Shown one piece after another: positions 48,096-60,240 of a DNA stretch of 64,000 bases. The DNA comes from Euptelea pleiosperma (taxonomy: Eukaryota > Streptophyta > Magnoliopsida > Ranunculales > Eupteleaceae). The notes below the pieces were generated by a model. It made no database searches and was not told the origin of the DNA. It was given only the letters and a program-made list of their open reading frames with translations. The first letter of the stretch is position 1. The number at the start of each line of letters is the position of its first letter. A program made the position numbers and the translations under genes. The DNA lies in assembly GCA_035048495.1 (NCBI GenBank), contig CM068553.1, positions 31,892,978-31,956,977 on the forward strand, written 5' to 3'.

Positions 48096-49638
48096 TAAAA
48101 ACAGGGGATGGATAAGTACCTTCTTGGATGAACTCCACCAAAGATCCCTTGGTTAGCTCCTTAACAGCCTCCCGTATATGTGCCACCGAGGCTGTTTTGA
48201 GTCCTTTTCTACGAAGCAGATTCAGTTCGTGTTTGCTAAAATCAGAAATATTAGCATTGTGGCCTCGACCCCCTACATTCTCAACAGATGTGCTAGTTTT
48301 ACAAACATCATGTACTTGATCCCCTGCTATCTCATGCTCGGATTCTGCTGCCAGAAGTGCAAATCTATTGCCTTTGTCACTGTGTGAACCCGAAGTGCTT
48401 TTTCCAGTGTGATGAGGCTCTCGATCACGAACACTAGCAACTGGCGTGCTAATTTCTGGCTTTTCGATCCCGACTTTTGATTTGGGAGATATAATTCTAG
48501 TCCAGCCCTCATTACCCGCAGATGATTGAGCCAGATTAGCACTAGTTGGGTCAACCTCTTGAGCTTTATCTAAGCCTGATGCGTTAGTTTCTTTAACTAT
48601 CGGAATCCAAGCTTTTCGCATCTTCTTGTTGATAGTAGGACATCCAGAGTCGAGATGACCCAAAGCTTTACACTTGGAACACCTCTGAGGTTTCCATTGA
48701 TAATCAACTGTTATCTCCTTCCTAACACCTGCACCTACTTCCACAGGAATGGAATTTGGAAGAGGGCTTTCAAAATTGACTTCGACACACACTCGAGCAT
48801 AAGAGAGGCGGCTTTTGTTTTCTGTAGCAGCATCCATACAGATAGGTTTACCAATAGCACTAGCAACATAACTAATGCCTGTAGGAGTCCACAGAACTTT
48901 TGGAAGATCTAAGAGTTTAATCCAAATGGGAAGGGTTTGGATTAGGTCAATACCAGATTCAACATTAGGATGCCAAGCCCGAACAATCATCAATCGTCCT
49001 GATATAAACCAGGGTCCTTTATCAAGGATCCCTTCTCTGTCCTCTTTCTCAGAAAATTTAATGTAGATGAGTCCGCTATCCAGCAAAGTAATTTCCATAG
49101 TCCCTGAGAGTTTCCACATTCGCTCCAGCGAATTCTTAACTATATAATATGGGACCTTCTTCCCCAGAATATGGCATACTAGATAATCCTCCCAGCAAGC
49201 CATACCTTCTTCAATAACTTCAGCGGGACAGATCACAACCTGTTTCCCATCCATCAATTTAGGTTCAAAATAAGAAAGCTCAGATTTCTTACCTGTGGCT
49301 GATTGTTTAAGAAACAAGGAGGACCACGGTTGCGATGTGGTAGCAGGCGCCGCTTTAGCTAGGGAAAATTCTGCACCAGCGTTATTCCCCTCCACTACGC
49401 TGCTAGAAGTAACGCCAATACCCAGTTGGGCAATATCGGCAGTACCCAGAACCTTCTCAGCAACTGCATTAGCGATCCCAAAAGGGTTAGGGCTACCATT
49501 AGCCCTAGCATTCACTAGAGGCGGGAATGCATCCTTAGATCCACCCATTCCAATTCCCACACAGATCTGGGAGAGCACCACGGATTCGATCGTAGCTTCA
49601 TGAGATGACCCCATGGGGTCAGCCATGCTCGAAACCAA
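48067..49638 (-). CDS. LINE ORF1: DUF4283 and CCHC zinc-knuckle nucleic-acid-binding protein (523 aa)
   Basis: This is the first ORF of a plant L1 LINE; its product is expected to bind the element RNA and form the ribonucleoprotein carrying it to the nucleus. Residues about 130-285 have the look of DUF4283 (GKKVPYYIVKNSLERMW, then FSEKEDREGILDKGPWF and LPIWIKLLDLPKVLW). A CX2CX4HX4C knuckle follows at C320, C323, H328 and C333. The first 120 residues are low-complexity, rich in Ala, Gly and Ser. Residues 350-470 are polar and probably disordered. Start chosen: ATG at 49638; a second in-frame ATG four codons later (MADP) is possible. The stop TAG at 48067-48069 lies inside ORF2. Confidence 0.92.
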   Translation of the reverse strand: MVSSMADPMGSSHEATIESVVLSQICVGIGMGGSKDAFPPLVNARANGSPNPFGIANAVAEKVLGTADIAQLGIGVTSSSVVEGNNAGAEFSLAKAAPATTSQPWSSLFLKQSATGKKSELSYFEPKLMDGKQVVICPAEVIEEGMACWEDYLVCHILGKKVPYYIVKNSLERMWKLSGTMEITLLDSGLIYIKFSEKEDREGILDKGPWFISGRLMIVRAWHPNVESGIDLIQTLPIWIKLLDLPKVLWTPTGISYVASAIGKPICMDAATENKSRLSYARVCVEVNFESPLPNSIPVEVGAGVRKEITVDYQWKPQRCSKCKALGHLDSGCPTINKKMRKAWIPIVKETNASGLDKAQEVDPTSANLAQSSAGNEGWTRIISPKSKVGIEKPEISTPVASVRDREPHHTGKSTSGSHSDKGNRFALLAAESEHEIAGDQVHDVCKTSTSVENVGGRGHNANISDFSKHELNLLRRKGLKTASVAHIREAVKELTKGSLVEFIQEGTYPSPVFNEQTSCLEH

Positions 49639-49870
49639 GAACGCAACACCACAAAGATCAAAATCCCGTCTAAGCTAGAGAGCGACCACCTTGACCCGAG
49701 GTAGATCACGAGATTAGGAGAGGATAAAGGATCAAGGAGCAAAGATCAATCAAGAAGGAAGCAAAAAAGCACAATTTTTTGAAAAAAGAGGGGAGAAGCC
49801 CCAAGAACAACTCAAACCCTAGGAGAGAGAAGAGAGCTCATTTTTCCAAAATCCCCGTCGTAATTTGAAC
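49639..49870 (-). promoter_or_regulatory. LINE 5' untranslated leader with short upstream ORFs
   Basis: About 232 bp between the presumed 5' end (next to the right target-site copy) and the ORF1 ATG. It would hold the internal promoter that L1 elements need; no motif can be named with confidence. In element sense the sequence has CT-rich stretches (CTCTCTTCTCTCTCC). A 9-codon upstream ORF is at 49812-49841 and a longer upstream ATG at 49742 opens a frame that overlaps the ORF1 start, which could lower ORF1 translation. Whether the first bases (GTTCAAATT) belong to the element or are extra junction nucleotides is unclear. Confidence 0.6.
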
Positions 49871-49886
49871 ACTCAGTTTGTGTGTT
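49871..49886 (+). repeat. Target-site duplication, right copy
   Basis: ACTCAGTTTGTGTGTT, identical to the left copy, followed by ACATTCC as in an uninterrupted monomer. Confidence 0.93.
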
Positions 49887-51069
49887 ACATTCCAAAGCCT
49901 ATAACTTGTGACATTTTCGCAACCGAACCTCGTAATTGGACTCAAACTCTTCCATTACTTTTGTTTCAACACATTTGAAGTGTTTGAACAAGATTCGGGA
50001 CAGTCGAAACAAGTTAGCTCCATCCGTGCGTCAACGTCTCAAATTGGACTCAGTTTGTGTGTTACATTCCAAAGCCTATAACTTGTGACATTTTCGCAAC
50101 CGGACCTCGTAATTGGACTAAAACTCTTACATTACTATTGTTTCAACATATTTGAAGTGTTGGAATAAGATTTGGGACAGTCGAAACAAGTTAGCTCCAT
50201 CCGTGCGTCAACGTCTCAAATTGGACTCAGTTTGTGTGTTACATTCCGAAGCCTATAACTTGGGACTTTGTCGTAACCGAACCTCGTAATTGGACTCAAA
50301 CTCTTCCATTACTATTGTTTCAACACATTTGAAGTGTTTGAACAAGATTTGGGACAGTCGAAACAAGTTAGCTCCATCCGTGCGTCAACGTCTCAAATTG
50401 GACTCAGTTTGTGTGTTACATTCCAAAGCCTATAACTTGTGACATTTTCGTAACCGAACCTCGTAATTGGACTCAAACTCTTCCATTACTTTTGTTTCAA
50501 CACATTTGAAGTGTTTGAACAAGATTCGGGACAGTCGAAACAAGTTAGCTCCATCCGTACGTCAACGTCTCAAATTGGACTTAGTTTGTGTGTTACATTC
50601 CAAAGCCTATAACTTGTGACTTTGTCGCAACCGAACCTCGTAACTTTACTCAAACTCTTCCATTACTATTGTTTCAACACATGTGAAGTGTTTGAACAAG
50701 ATTCGGGACAGTCGAAAGAAGTTAGCTCAATCCGTGCGTCAACGTCTCAAATTGGACTCAGTTTGTGTGTTACATTCCAAAGCCTATAACTTGTGACTTT
50801 GTCGCAACCGAACCTCGTAACTTTAGACAAACTATTCCATTACTATTGTTTCAACACATTTGAAGTGTTGGAACAAGATTTGGGACAGTCAAAACAAGTT
50901 AGCTCCATCCGTGCGTCAACGTCTCAAATTCGACTCAGTTTGTGTGTTACATTCCAAAGCCTATAACTTGTGACTTTGTCGCAACCGAACCTCGTAACTT
51001 CACTCAAACTCTTCCATCACTATTGTTTCAACACATTTGAAGTGTTTGAACTAGATTCGGGACTGTCGA

Positions 51070-52130
51070 AACAAGTTAGCTCCATCCGTGCGTCAACGTC
51101 TCAAATTGGACTCAGTTTGTGTGTTACATTCGGAAGCCTATAACTTGTGACTTTGTCGCAACCAAACCTCGTAACTTTACTCAAACTCTTCCATTACTAT
51201 TGTTTCAACACATTTGAAGTGTCCGAACAAGAATCGGGACGGTCGAAACAAGTTAGCTCCATCCGTGCGTCAACGTCTCAAATTGGACTCAGTTTGTGTG
51301 TTACATTCCGAAGCCTATAACTTGTGACTTTGTCGCAACCGGACCTCGTAATTGGACTAAAACTCTTACATTACTATTGTTTCAACATATTTGAAGTGTT
51401 GGAATAAGATTTGGGACAGTCGAAACAAGTTAGATCCATCCGTGCGTCAACGTCTCAAATTGGACTCAGTTTGTGTGTTACATTCCGAAGCCTATAACTT
51501 GGGACTTTGTCGTAACCGAACCTCGTAATTGGACTCAAACTCTTCCATTACTATTGTTTCAACACATTTGAAGTGTTTGAACAAGATTCGGGACAGTCGA
51601 AACAAGTTAGCTCCATCCGTGCGTCAACGTCTCGAATTGGACTCAGTTTGTGAGTTACATTCCAAAGCCTATAAATTGTGACTTTGTCGCAACCAAACCT
51701 CGTAACTTTACTCAAACTCTTCCATTACTATTGTTTCAACACATTTGAAGTGTCCGAACAAGAATCGGGACGGTCGAAACAAGTTAGCTCCATCCGTGCG
51801 TCAACGTCTCAAATTGGACTCAGTTTGTGTGTTACATTCCGAAGCCTATAACTTGTGACTTTGTCGCAACCGGACCTCGTAATTGGACTAAAACTCTTAC
51901 ATTACTATTGTTTCAACATATTTGAAGTGTTGGAATAAGATTTGGGACAGTCGAAACAAGTTAGATCCATCCGTGCGTCAACGTCTCAAATTGGACTCAG
52001 TTTGTGTGTTACATTCCGAAGCCTATAACTTGGGACTTTGTCGTAACCGAACCTCGTAATTGGACTCAAACTCTTCCATTACTATTGTTTCAACACATTT
52101 GAAGTGTTTGATCAAGATTTGGGACAGTCG
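51070..52130 (+). repeat. Local 3-monomer duplication within the satellite (531-bp offset)
   Basis: The rare monomer with GTCCGAACAAGAATCGGGAC and GGTCGAAAC appears near 51221 and 51751. The linked GTTAGATCCATCC variant appears near 51428 and 51960. Both pairs are about 531 bp (3 x 177) apart, so a block of three monomers was copied in tandem. Confidence 0.7.
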
Positions 52131-55100
52131 AAACAAGTTAGCTCCATCCGTGCGTCAACGTCTCAAATTGGACTCAGTTTGTGTGTTACATTCCAAAGCC
52201 TATAACTTGTGACATTTTCGTAACCGAACCTCGTAATTGGACTCAAACTCTTCCATTACTATTGTTTCAACATATTTGAAGTGTTGGAATAAGATTTGGG
52301 ACAGTCGAAACAAGTTAGCTCCATCCGTGCGTCAACGTCTCAAATTGGACTCCGTTTGTGTGTTACATTCCGAAGCCTATAACTTGGGACTTTGTCGTAA
52401 CCGAACCTCGTAATTGGACTCAAACTCTTCCATTACTATTGTTTCAAAACATTTGAAGTGTCTGAACAAGATTTGCGACAGTCGAAACAAGTTAGCTCCA
52501 TCCGTGCGTCAACGTCTCAAATTGGACTCAGTTTGTGTGTTACATTCCAAAGCCTATAACTTGTGACATTTTCGTAACCGAACCTCGTAATTGGACTCAA
52601 ACTCTTCCATTACTATTGTTTCAACACATTTGAAGTGTTTGAACAAGATTCGGGACAGTCGAAACAAGTTAGCTCCATCCGTGCGTCAACGTCTCAAATT
52701 GGACTCAGTTTGTGTGTTACATTCCAAAGCCTATAACTTGTGACTTTGTCGCAACCGAACCTCGTAACTTTACTCAAACTCTTCCATTACTATTGTTTCA
52801 ACATATTTGAAGTGTTGGAATAAGATTTGGGGCAGTCGAAACAAGTTAGCTCCATCCGTGCGTCAATGTCTCAAATTGGACTCAGTTTGTGTGTTACATT
52901 CCGAAGCCTATAACTTGGGACTTTGTCGTAACCGAACCTCGTAATTGGACTCAAACTCTTCCATTACTATTGTTTCAACACATGTGAAGTGTTTGAACAA
53001 GATTCGGGACAGTCGAAACAAGTTAGCTCCATCCGTGCGTCAACGTCTCAAATTGGACTCAGTTTGTGTGTTACATTCCGAAGCCTATAACTTGGGACTT
53101 TGTCGTAACCGAACCTCGTAATTGGACTCAAACTCTTCCATTACTATTGTTTCAACACATTTGAAGTGTTTGAACAAGATTTGGGACAGTCGAAACAAGT
53201 TAGCTCCATCCGTGCGTCAACGTCTCAAATTGGACTCAGTTTGTGTGTTACATTCCGAAGCCTATAACTTCGGACTTTGTCGTAACCGAACCTCGTAATT
53301 GGACTCAAACTCTTCCATTACTATTGTTTCAACACATTTGAAGTGTTTGAACAAGATTTGGGACAGTCGAAACAAGTTAGCTCCATCCGTGCGTCAACGT
53401 CTCAAATTGGACTCAGTTTGTGTGTTACATTCCAAAGCCTATAACTTGGGACTTTGTCGTAACCGAACCTCGTAATTGGACTCAAAATCTTCCATTACTA
53501 TTGTTTCAACACATGTGAAGTGTTTGAACAAGATTCGGGACAGTCGAAACAAGTTAGCTCCATCCGTGCGTCAACGTCTCAAATTGGACTCAGTTTGTGT
53601 GTTACATTCCAAAGCCTATAACTTGTGACATTTTCGTAACCGAACCTCGTAATTGGACTCAAACTCTTCCATTACTATTGTTTCAACAAATTTGAAGTGT
53701 TTGAACAAGATTCGGGACAGTCGAAACAAGTTAGCTCCATCCGTGCGTCAACGTCTCAAATTGGACTCAGTTTGTGTGTTACATTCCAAAGCCTATAACT
53801 TGTGACTTTGTCGCAACCGAACCTCGTAACTTTACTCAAACTCTTCCATTACTATTGTTTCAACATATTTGAAGTGTTGGAATAAGATTTGGGGCAGTCG
53901 AAACAAGTTAGCTCCATCCGTGCGTCAATGTCTCAAATTGGACTCAGTTTGTGTGTTACATTCCGAAGCCTATAACTTGGGACTTTGTCGTAACCGAACC
54001 TCGTAATTGGACTCAAACTCTTCCATTACTATTGTTTCAACACATGTGAAGTGTTTGAACAAGATTCGGGACAGTCGAAACAAGTTAGCTCCATCCGTGC
54101 GTCAACGTCTCAAATTGGACTCAGTTTGTGTGTTACATTCCGAAGCCTATAACTTCGGACTTTGTCGTAACCGAACCTCGTAATTGGACTCAAACTCTTC
54201 CATTACTATTGTTTCAACACATTTGAAGTGTTTGAACAAGATTTGGGACAGTCGAAACTAGTTAGCTCCATCCGTGCGTCAACGTCTCAAATTGGACTCA
54301 GTTTGTGTGTTACATTCCAAAGCCTATAACTTGGGACTTTGTCGTAACCGAACCTCGTAATTGGACTCAAACTCTTCCATTACTATTGTTTCAACACATG
54401 TGAAGTGTTTGAACAAGATTCGGGCCAGTCGAAACAAGTTAGCTCCATCCGTGCGTCAACGTCTCAAATTGGACTCAGTTTGTGTGTTACATTCCAAAGC
54501 CTATAACTTGTGACTTTGACGCAACCGAACCTCGTAACTTTACTCAATCTCTTCCATTACTATTGTTTCAACATATTTGAAGTGTTGGAATAAGATTTGG
54601 GACAGTCGAAACAAGTTAGCTCCATCCGTGCGTCAACGTCTCAAATTGGACTCATTTTGTGTGTTACATTCCGAAGCCTATAACTTGGGACTTTGTCGTA
54701 ACCGAACCTCGTAATTGGACTCAAACTCTTCCATTACTATTGTTTCAACACATGTGAAGTGTTTGAACAAGATTCGGGACAGTCGAAACAAGTTAGCTCC
54801 ATCCGTGCGTCAACGTCTCAAATTGGACTCAGTTTGTGTGTTACATTCCAAAGCCTATAACTTGTGACTTTGTCGCAACCGAACCTCGTAACTTTACTCA
54901 AACTCTTCCATTACTATTGTTTCAACACATTTGAAGTGTTTGAACAAGATTCGGGACAGTCGAAACAAGTTAGCTCCATCCGTGCGTCAACGTCTCGAAT
55001 TGGACTCAGTTTGTGAGTTACATTCCAAAGCCTATAAATTGTGACTTTGTCGCAACCAAACCTCGTAACTTTACTCAAACTCTTCCATTACTATTGTTTC

Positions 55101-57779
55101 ATCACATTTGAAGTGTCCGAAGAAGATTCGGGACTGTCGAAACAAGTTAGCTCCATCCGTGCGTCAACGTTTAAAATTGGACTCAGTTTGTGTGTTACAT
55201 TCCGAAGCCTATAACTTGTGACTTTGTCGCAACCGGACCTCGTAATTGGACTAAAACTCTTACATTACTATTGTTTCAACATATTTGAAGTGTTGGAATA
55301 AGATTTGGGACAGTCGAAACAAGTTAGCTCCATCCGTGCGTCAACGTCTCAAATTGGACTCAGTTTGTGTGTTACATTCCGAAGCCTATAACTTGGGACT
55401 TTGTCGTAACCGAACCTCGTAATTGGACTCAAACTCTTCCATTACTATTGTTTCAACACATTTGAAGTGTTTGAACAAGATTTGGGACAGTCGAAACAAG
55501 TTAGCTCCATCCGTGCGTCAACGTCTCAAATTGGACTCAGTTTGTGTGTTACATTCCAAAGCCTATAACTTGTGACATTTTCGTAACCGAACCTCGTAAT
55601 TGGACTCAAACTCTTCCATTACTTTTGTTTCAACACATTTGCAGTGTTTGAACAAGATTCGGGACAGTCGAAACAAGTTAGCTCCATCCGTACGTCAACG
55701 TCTCAAATTGGACTCAGTTTGTGTGTTACATTCCAAAGCCTATAACTTGTGACTTTGTCGCAACCGAACCTCGTAACTTTACTCAAACTCTTCCATTACT
55801 ATTGTTTCAACATATTTGAAGTGTTGGAATAAGATTTGGGACAGTCGAAACAAGTTAGCTCCATCCGTGCGTCAACGTCTCAAATTGGACTCAGTTTGTG
55901 TGTTACATTCCAAAGCCTATAACTTGTGACTTTGTCGCAACCGAACCTCGTAACTTTACTCAAACTCTTCCATTACTATTGTTTCAACATATTTGAAGTG
56001 TTGGAATAAGATTTGGGGCAGTCGAAACAAGTTAGCTCCATCCGTGCGTCAATGTCTCAAATTGGACTCAGTTTGTGTGTTACATTCCGAAGCCTATAAC
56101 TTGGGACTTTGTCGTAACCGAACCTCGTAATTGGACTCAAACTCTTCCATTACTATTGTTTCAACACATGTGAAGTGTTTGAACAAGATTCGGGACAGTC
56201 GAAACAAGTTAGCTCCATCCGTGCGTCAACGTCTCAAATTGGACTCAGTTTGTGTGTTACATTCCGAAGCCTATAACTTCGGACTTTGTCGTAACCGAAC
56301 CTCGTAATTGGACTCAAACTCTTCCATTACTATTGTTTCAACACATTTGAAGTGTTTGAACAAGATTTGGGACAGTCGAAACAAGTTAGCTCCATCCGTG
56401 CGTCAACGTCTCAAATTGGACTCAGTTTGTGTGTTATATTCTAAAGCCTATAACTTGGGACTTTGTCGTAACCGAACCTCGTAATTGGACTCAAACTCTT
56501 CCATTACTATTGTTTCAACACATGTGAAGTGTTTGAACAAGATTCGAGACAGTCGAAATAAGTTAGCTCCATCCGTGCGTCAACGTCTCAAATTGGACTC
56601 AGTTTGTGTGTTACATTCCAAAGCCTATAACTTGTGACATTTTCGTAACCGAACCTCGTAATTGGACTCAAACTCTTCCATTACTATTGTTTCAACACAT
56701 TTGAAGTGTTTGAACAAGATTCGGGACAGTCGAAACAAGTTAGCTCCATCCGTGCGTCAACGTCTCAAATTGGACTCAGTTTGTGTGTTACATTCCGAAG
56801 CCTATAACTTCGGACTTTGTCGTAACCGAACCTCGTAATTGGACTCAAACTCTTCCATTACTATTGTTTCAACACATTTGAAGTGTTTGAACAAGATTTG
56901 GGACAGTCGAAACTAGTTAGCTCCATCCGTGCGTCAACGTCTCAAATTGGACTCAGTTTGTGTGTTACATTCCAAAGCCTATAACTTGGGACTTTGTCGT
57001 AACCGAACCTCGTAATTGGACTCAAACTCTTCCATTACTATTGTTTCAACACATGTGAAGTGTTTGAACAAGATTCGGGACAGTCGAAACAAGTTAGCTC
57101 CATCCGTGCGACAACGTCTCAAATTGGACTCAGTTTGTGTGTTACATTCCAAAGCCTATAACTTGTGACATTTTCGTAACCGAACCTCGTAATTGGACTC
57201 AAACTCTTCCATTACTATTGTTTCAACACATTTGAAGTGTTTGAACAAGATTCGGGACAGTCGAAACAAGTTAGCTCCATCCGTGCGTCAACGTCTCAAA
57301 TTGGACTCAGTTTGTGTGTTACATTCCAAAGCCTATAACTTGTGACTTTGTCGCAACCGAACCTCGTAACTTTACTCAAACTCTTCCATTACTATTGTTT
57401 CAACATATTTGAAGTGTTGGAATAAGATTTGGGACAGTCGAAACAAGTTAGCTCCATCCGTGCGTCAACGTCTCAAATTGGACTCAGTTTGTGTGTTACA
57501 TTCCGAAGCCTATAACTTGGGACTTTGTCGTAACCGAACCTCGTAATTGGACTCAAACTCTTCCATTACTATTGTTTCAACACATGTGAAGTGTTTGAAC
57601 AAGATTCGGGACAGTCGAAACAAGTTAGCTCCATCCGTGCGTCAACGTCTCAAATTGGACTCAGTTTGTGTGTTACATTCCAAAGCCTATAACTTGTGAC
57701 TTTGTCGCAACCGAACCTCGTAACTTTACTCAAACTCTTCCATTACTATTGTTTCAACACATTTGAAGTGTTTGAACAA

Positions 57780-60240
57780 GATTCGGGACAGTCGAAACAA
57801 GTTAGCTCCATCCGTGCGTCAACGTCTCGAATTGGACTCAGTTTGTGAGTTACATTCCAAAGCCTATAAATTGTGACTTTGTCGCAACCAAACCTCGTAA
57901 CTTTACTCAAACTCTTCCATTACTATTGTTTCATCACATTTGAAGTGTCCGAAGAAGATTCGGGACTGTCGAAACAAGTTAGCTCCATCCGTGCGTCAAC
58001 GTCTCGAATTGGACTCAGTTTGTGAGTTACATTCCAAAGCCTATAAATTGTGACTTTGTCGCAACCGAACCTCGTAACTTCACTCAAACTCTTCCATCAC
58101 TATTGTTTCAACACATTTGAAGTGTTTGAACTAGATTCGGGACTGTCGAAACAAGTTAGCTCCATCCGTGCGTCAACGTCTCAAATTGGACTCAGTTTGT
58201 GTGTTATATTCTAAAGCCTATAACTTGGGACTTTGTCGTAACCGAACCTCGTAATTGGACTCAAACTCTTCCATTACTATTGTTTCAACACATGTGAAGT
58301 GTTTGAACAAGATTCGAGACAGTCGAAATAAGTTAGCTCCATCCGTGCGTCAACGTCTCAAATTGGACTCAGTTTGTGTGTTACATTCCAAAGCCTATAA
58401 CTTGTGACATTTTCGTAACCGAACCTCGTAATTGGACTCAAACTCTTCCATTACTATTGTTTCAACACATTTGAAGTGTTTGAACAAGATTCGGGACAGT
58501 CGAAACAAGTTAGCTCCATCCGTGCGTCAACGTCTCAAATTGGACTCAGTTTGTATGTTACATTCCAAAGCCTATAACTTGTGACTTTGTCGCAACCGAA
58601 CCTCGTAACTTTACTCAAACTCTTCCATTACTATTGTTTCAACATATTTGAAGTGTTGGAATAAGATTTGGGACAGTCGAAACAAGTTAGCTCCATCCGT
58701 GCGTCAACGTCTCAAATTGGACTCAGTTTGTGTGTTACATTCCGAAGCCTATAACTTGGGACTTTGTCGTAACCGAACCTCGTAATTGGACTCAAACTCT
58801 TCCATTACTATTGTTTCAACACATGTGAAGTGTTTGAACAAGATTCGGGACAGTCGAAACAAGTTAGCTCCATCCGTGCGTCAACGTCTCAAATTGGACT
58901 CAGTTTGTGTGTTACATTCCAAAGCCTATAACTTGTGACTTTGACGCAACCGAACCTCGTAACTTTACTCAAACTCTTCCATTACTATTGTTTCAACATA
59001 TTTGAAGTGTTGGAATAAGATTTGGGACAGTCGAAACAAGTTAGCTCCATCCGTGCGTCAACGTCTCAAATTGGACTCATTTTGTGTGTTACATTCCGAA
59101 GCCTATAACTTGGGACTTTGTCGTAACCGAACCTCGTAATTGGACTCAAACTCTTCCATTACTATTGTTTCAACACATGTGAAGTGTTTGAACAAGATTC
59201 GGGACAGTCGAAACAAGTTAGCTCCATCCGTGCGTCAACGTCTCAAATTGGACTCATTTTGTGTGTTACATTCCGAAGCCTATAACTTGGGACTTTGTCG
59301 TAACCGAACCTCGTAATTGGACTCAAACTCTTCCATTACTATTGTTTCAACACATGTGAAGTGTTTGAACAAGATTCGGGACAGTCGAAACAAGTTAGCT
59401 CCATCCGTGCGTCAACGTCTCAAATTGGACTCAGTTTGTGTGTTACATTCCAAAGCCTATAACTTGTGACTTTGTCGCAACCGAACCTCGTAACTTTACT
59501 CAAACTCTTCCATTACTATTGTTTCAACACATTTGAAGTGTTTGAACAAGATTCGGGACAGTCGAAACAAGTTAGCTCCATCCGTGCGTCAACGTCTCGA
59601 ATTGGACTCAGTTTGTGAGTTACATTCCAAAGCCTATAAATTGTGACTTTGTCGCAACCAAACCTCGTAACTTTACTCAAACTCTTCCATTACTATTGTT
59701 TCATCACATTTGAAGTGTCCGAAGAAGATTCGGGACTGTCGAAACAAGTTAGCTCCATCCGTGCGTCAACGTTTAAAATTGGACTCAGTTTGTGTGTTAC
59801 ATTCCGAAGCCTATAACTTGTGACTTTGTCGCAACCAAACCTCGTAACTGGACTAAAACTCTTACATTACTATTGTTTCATCACATTTGAAGTGTCCGAA
59901 GAAGATTTGGGACAGTCGAAACAAGTTAGCTCCATCCGTGCGTCAACGTCTCGAATTGGACTCAGTTTGTGAGTTACATTCCAAAGCCTATAAATTGTGA
60001 CTTTGTCGCAACCAAACCTCGTAACTTTACTCAAACTCTTCCATTACTATTGTTTCATCACATTTGAAGTGTCCGAAGAAGATTCGGGACTGTCGAAACA
60101 AGTTAGCTCCATCCGTGCGTCAACGTTTAAAATTGGACTCAGTTTGTGTGTTACATTCCAAAGCCTATAACTTGTGACTTTGTCGCAACCGGACCTCGTA
60201 ATTGGACTAAAACTCTTACATTACTATTGTTTCAACATAT
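57780..60240 (+). repeat. Satellite stretch rich in the divergent CGAATTGG/GTGAGTTAC monomer type
   Basis: The distinctive monomer pair (CTCGAATTGGAC with GTGAGTTAC; TTTCATCACATTTGAAG with GTCCGAAGAAG), usually seen once per super-repeat, is found at about 57840, 58020, 59615 and 59970. Some monomers are chimeras, for example about 59820-59920, where AACTGGACTAAAACTCTTAC is followed by TTTCATCAC and GTCCGAAGAAG. This marks crossovers within monomers. Confidence 0.65.

Larger units (their letters stand above)
43866..49870 (-). mobile_element. Full-length L1-type LINE retrotransposon with RNase H, in the 177-bp satellite
   Basis: A non-LTR retrotransposon of about 6.0 kb on the minus strand. 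From its 5' end: leader about 49870-49639, ORF1 49638-48067, ORF2 48095-43929, a 54-bp 3' untranslated stretch, and an A tail read as 11 T at 43864-43874. A 16-bp direct duplication flanks it, as expected from target-primed reverse transcription. Taking out element plus one duplication restores the satellite in exact phase (predicted monomer start 50004, observed 50004). Both ORFs are uninterrupted and the duplication has no mismatch, so the insertion is young. The single copy shows that it landed after the surrounding higher-order repeats had formed. Confidence 0.95.

Noticed and set aside
44657..48387. Short ORFs overlapping the LINE on either strand (60-105 codons)
   Set aside because: They are other-frame shadows of ORF1 and ORF2 with no recognisable domain.
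43866..49870. LTR retrotransposon (for example a centromeric CRM type)
   Set aside because: No terminal repeats, no integrase or protease; an APE-type endonuclease, FADD reverse transcriptase, A tail and 16-bp target duplication mark a LINE.
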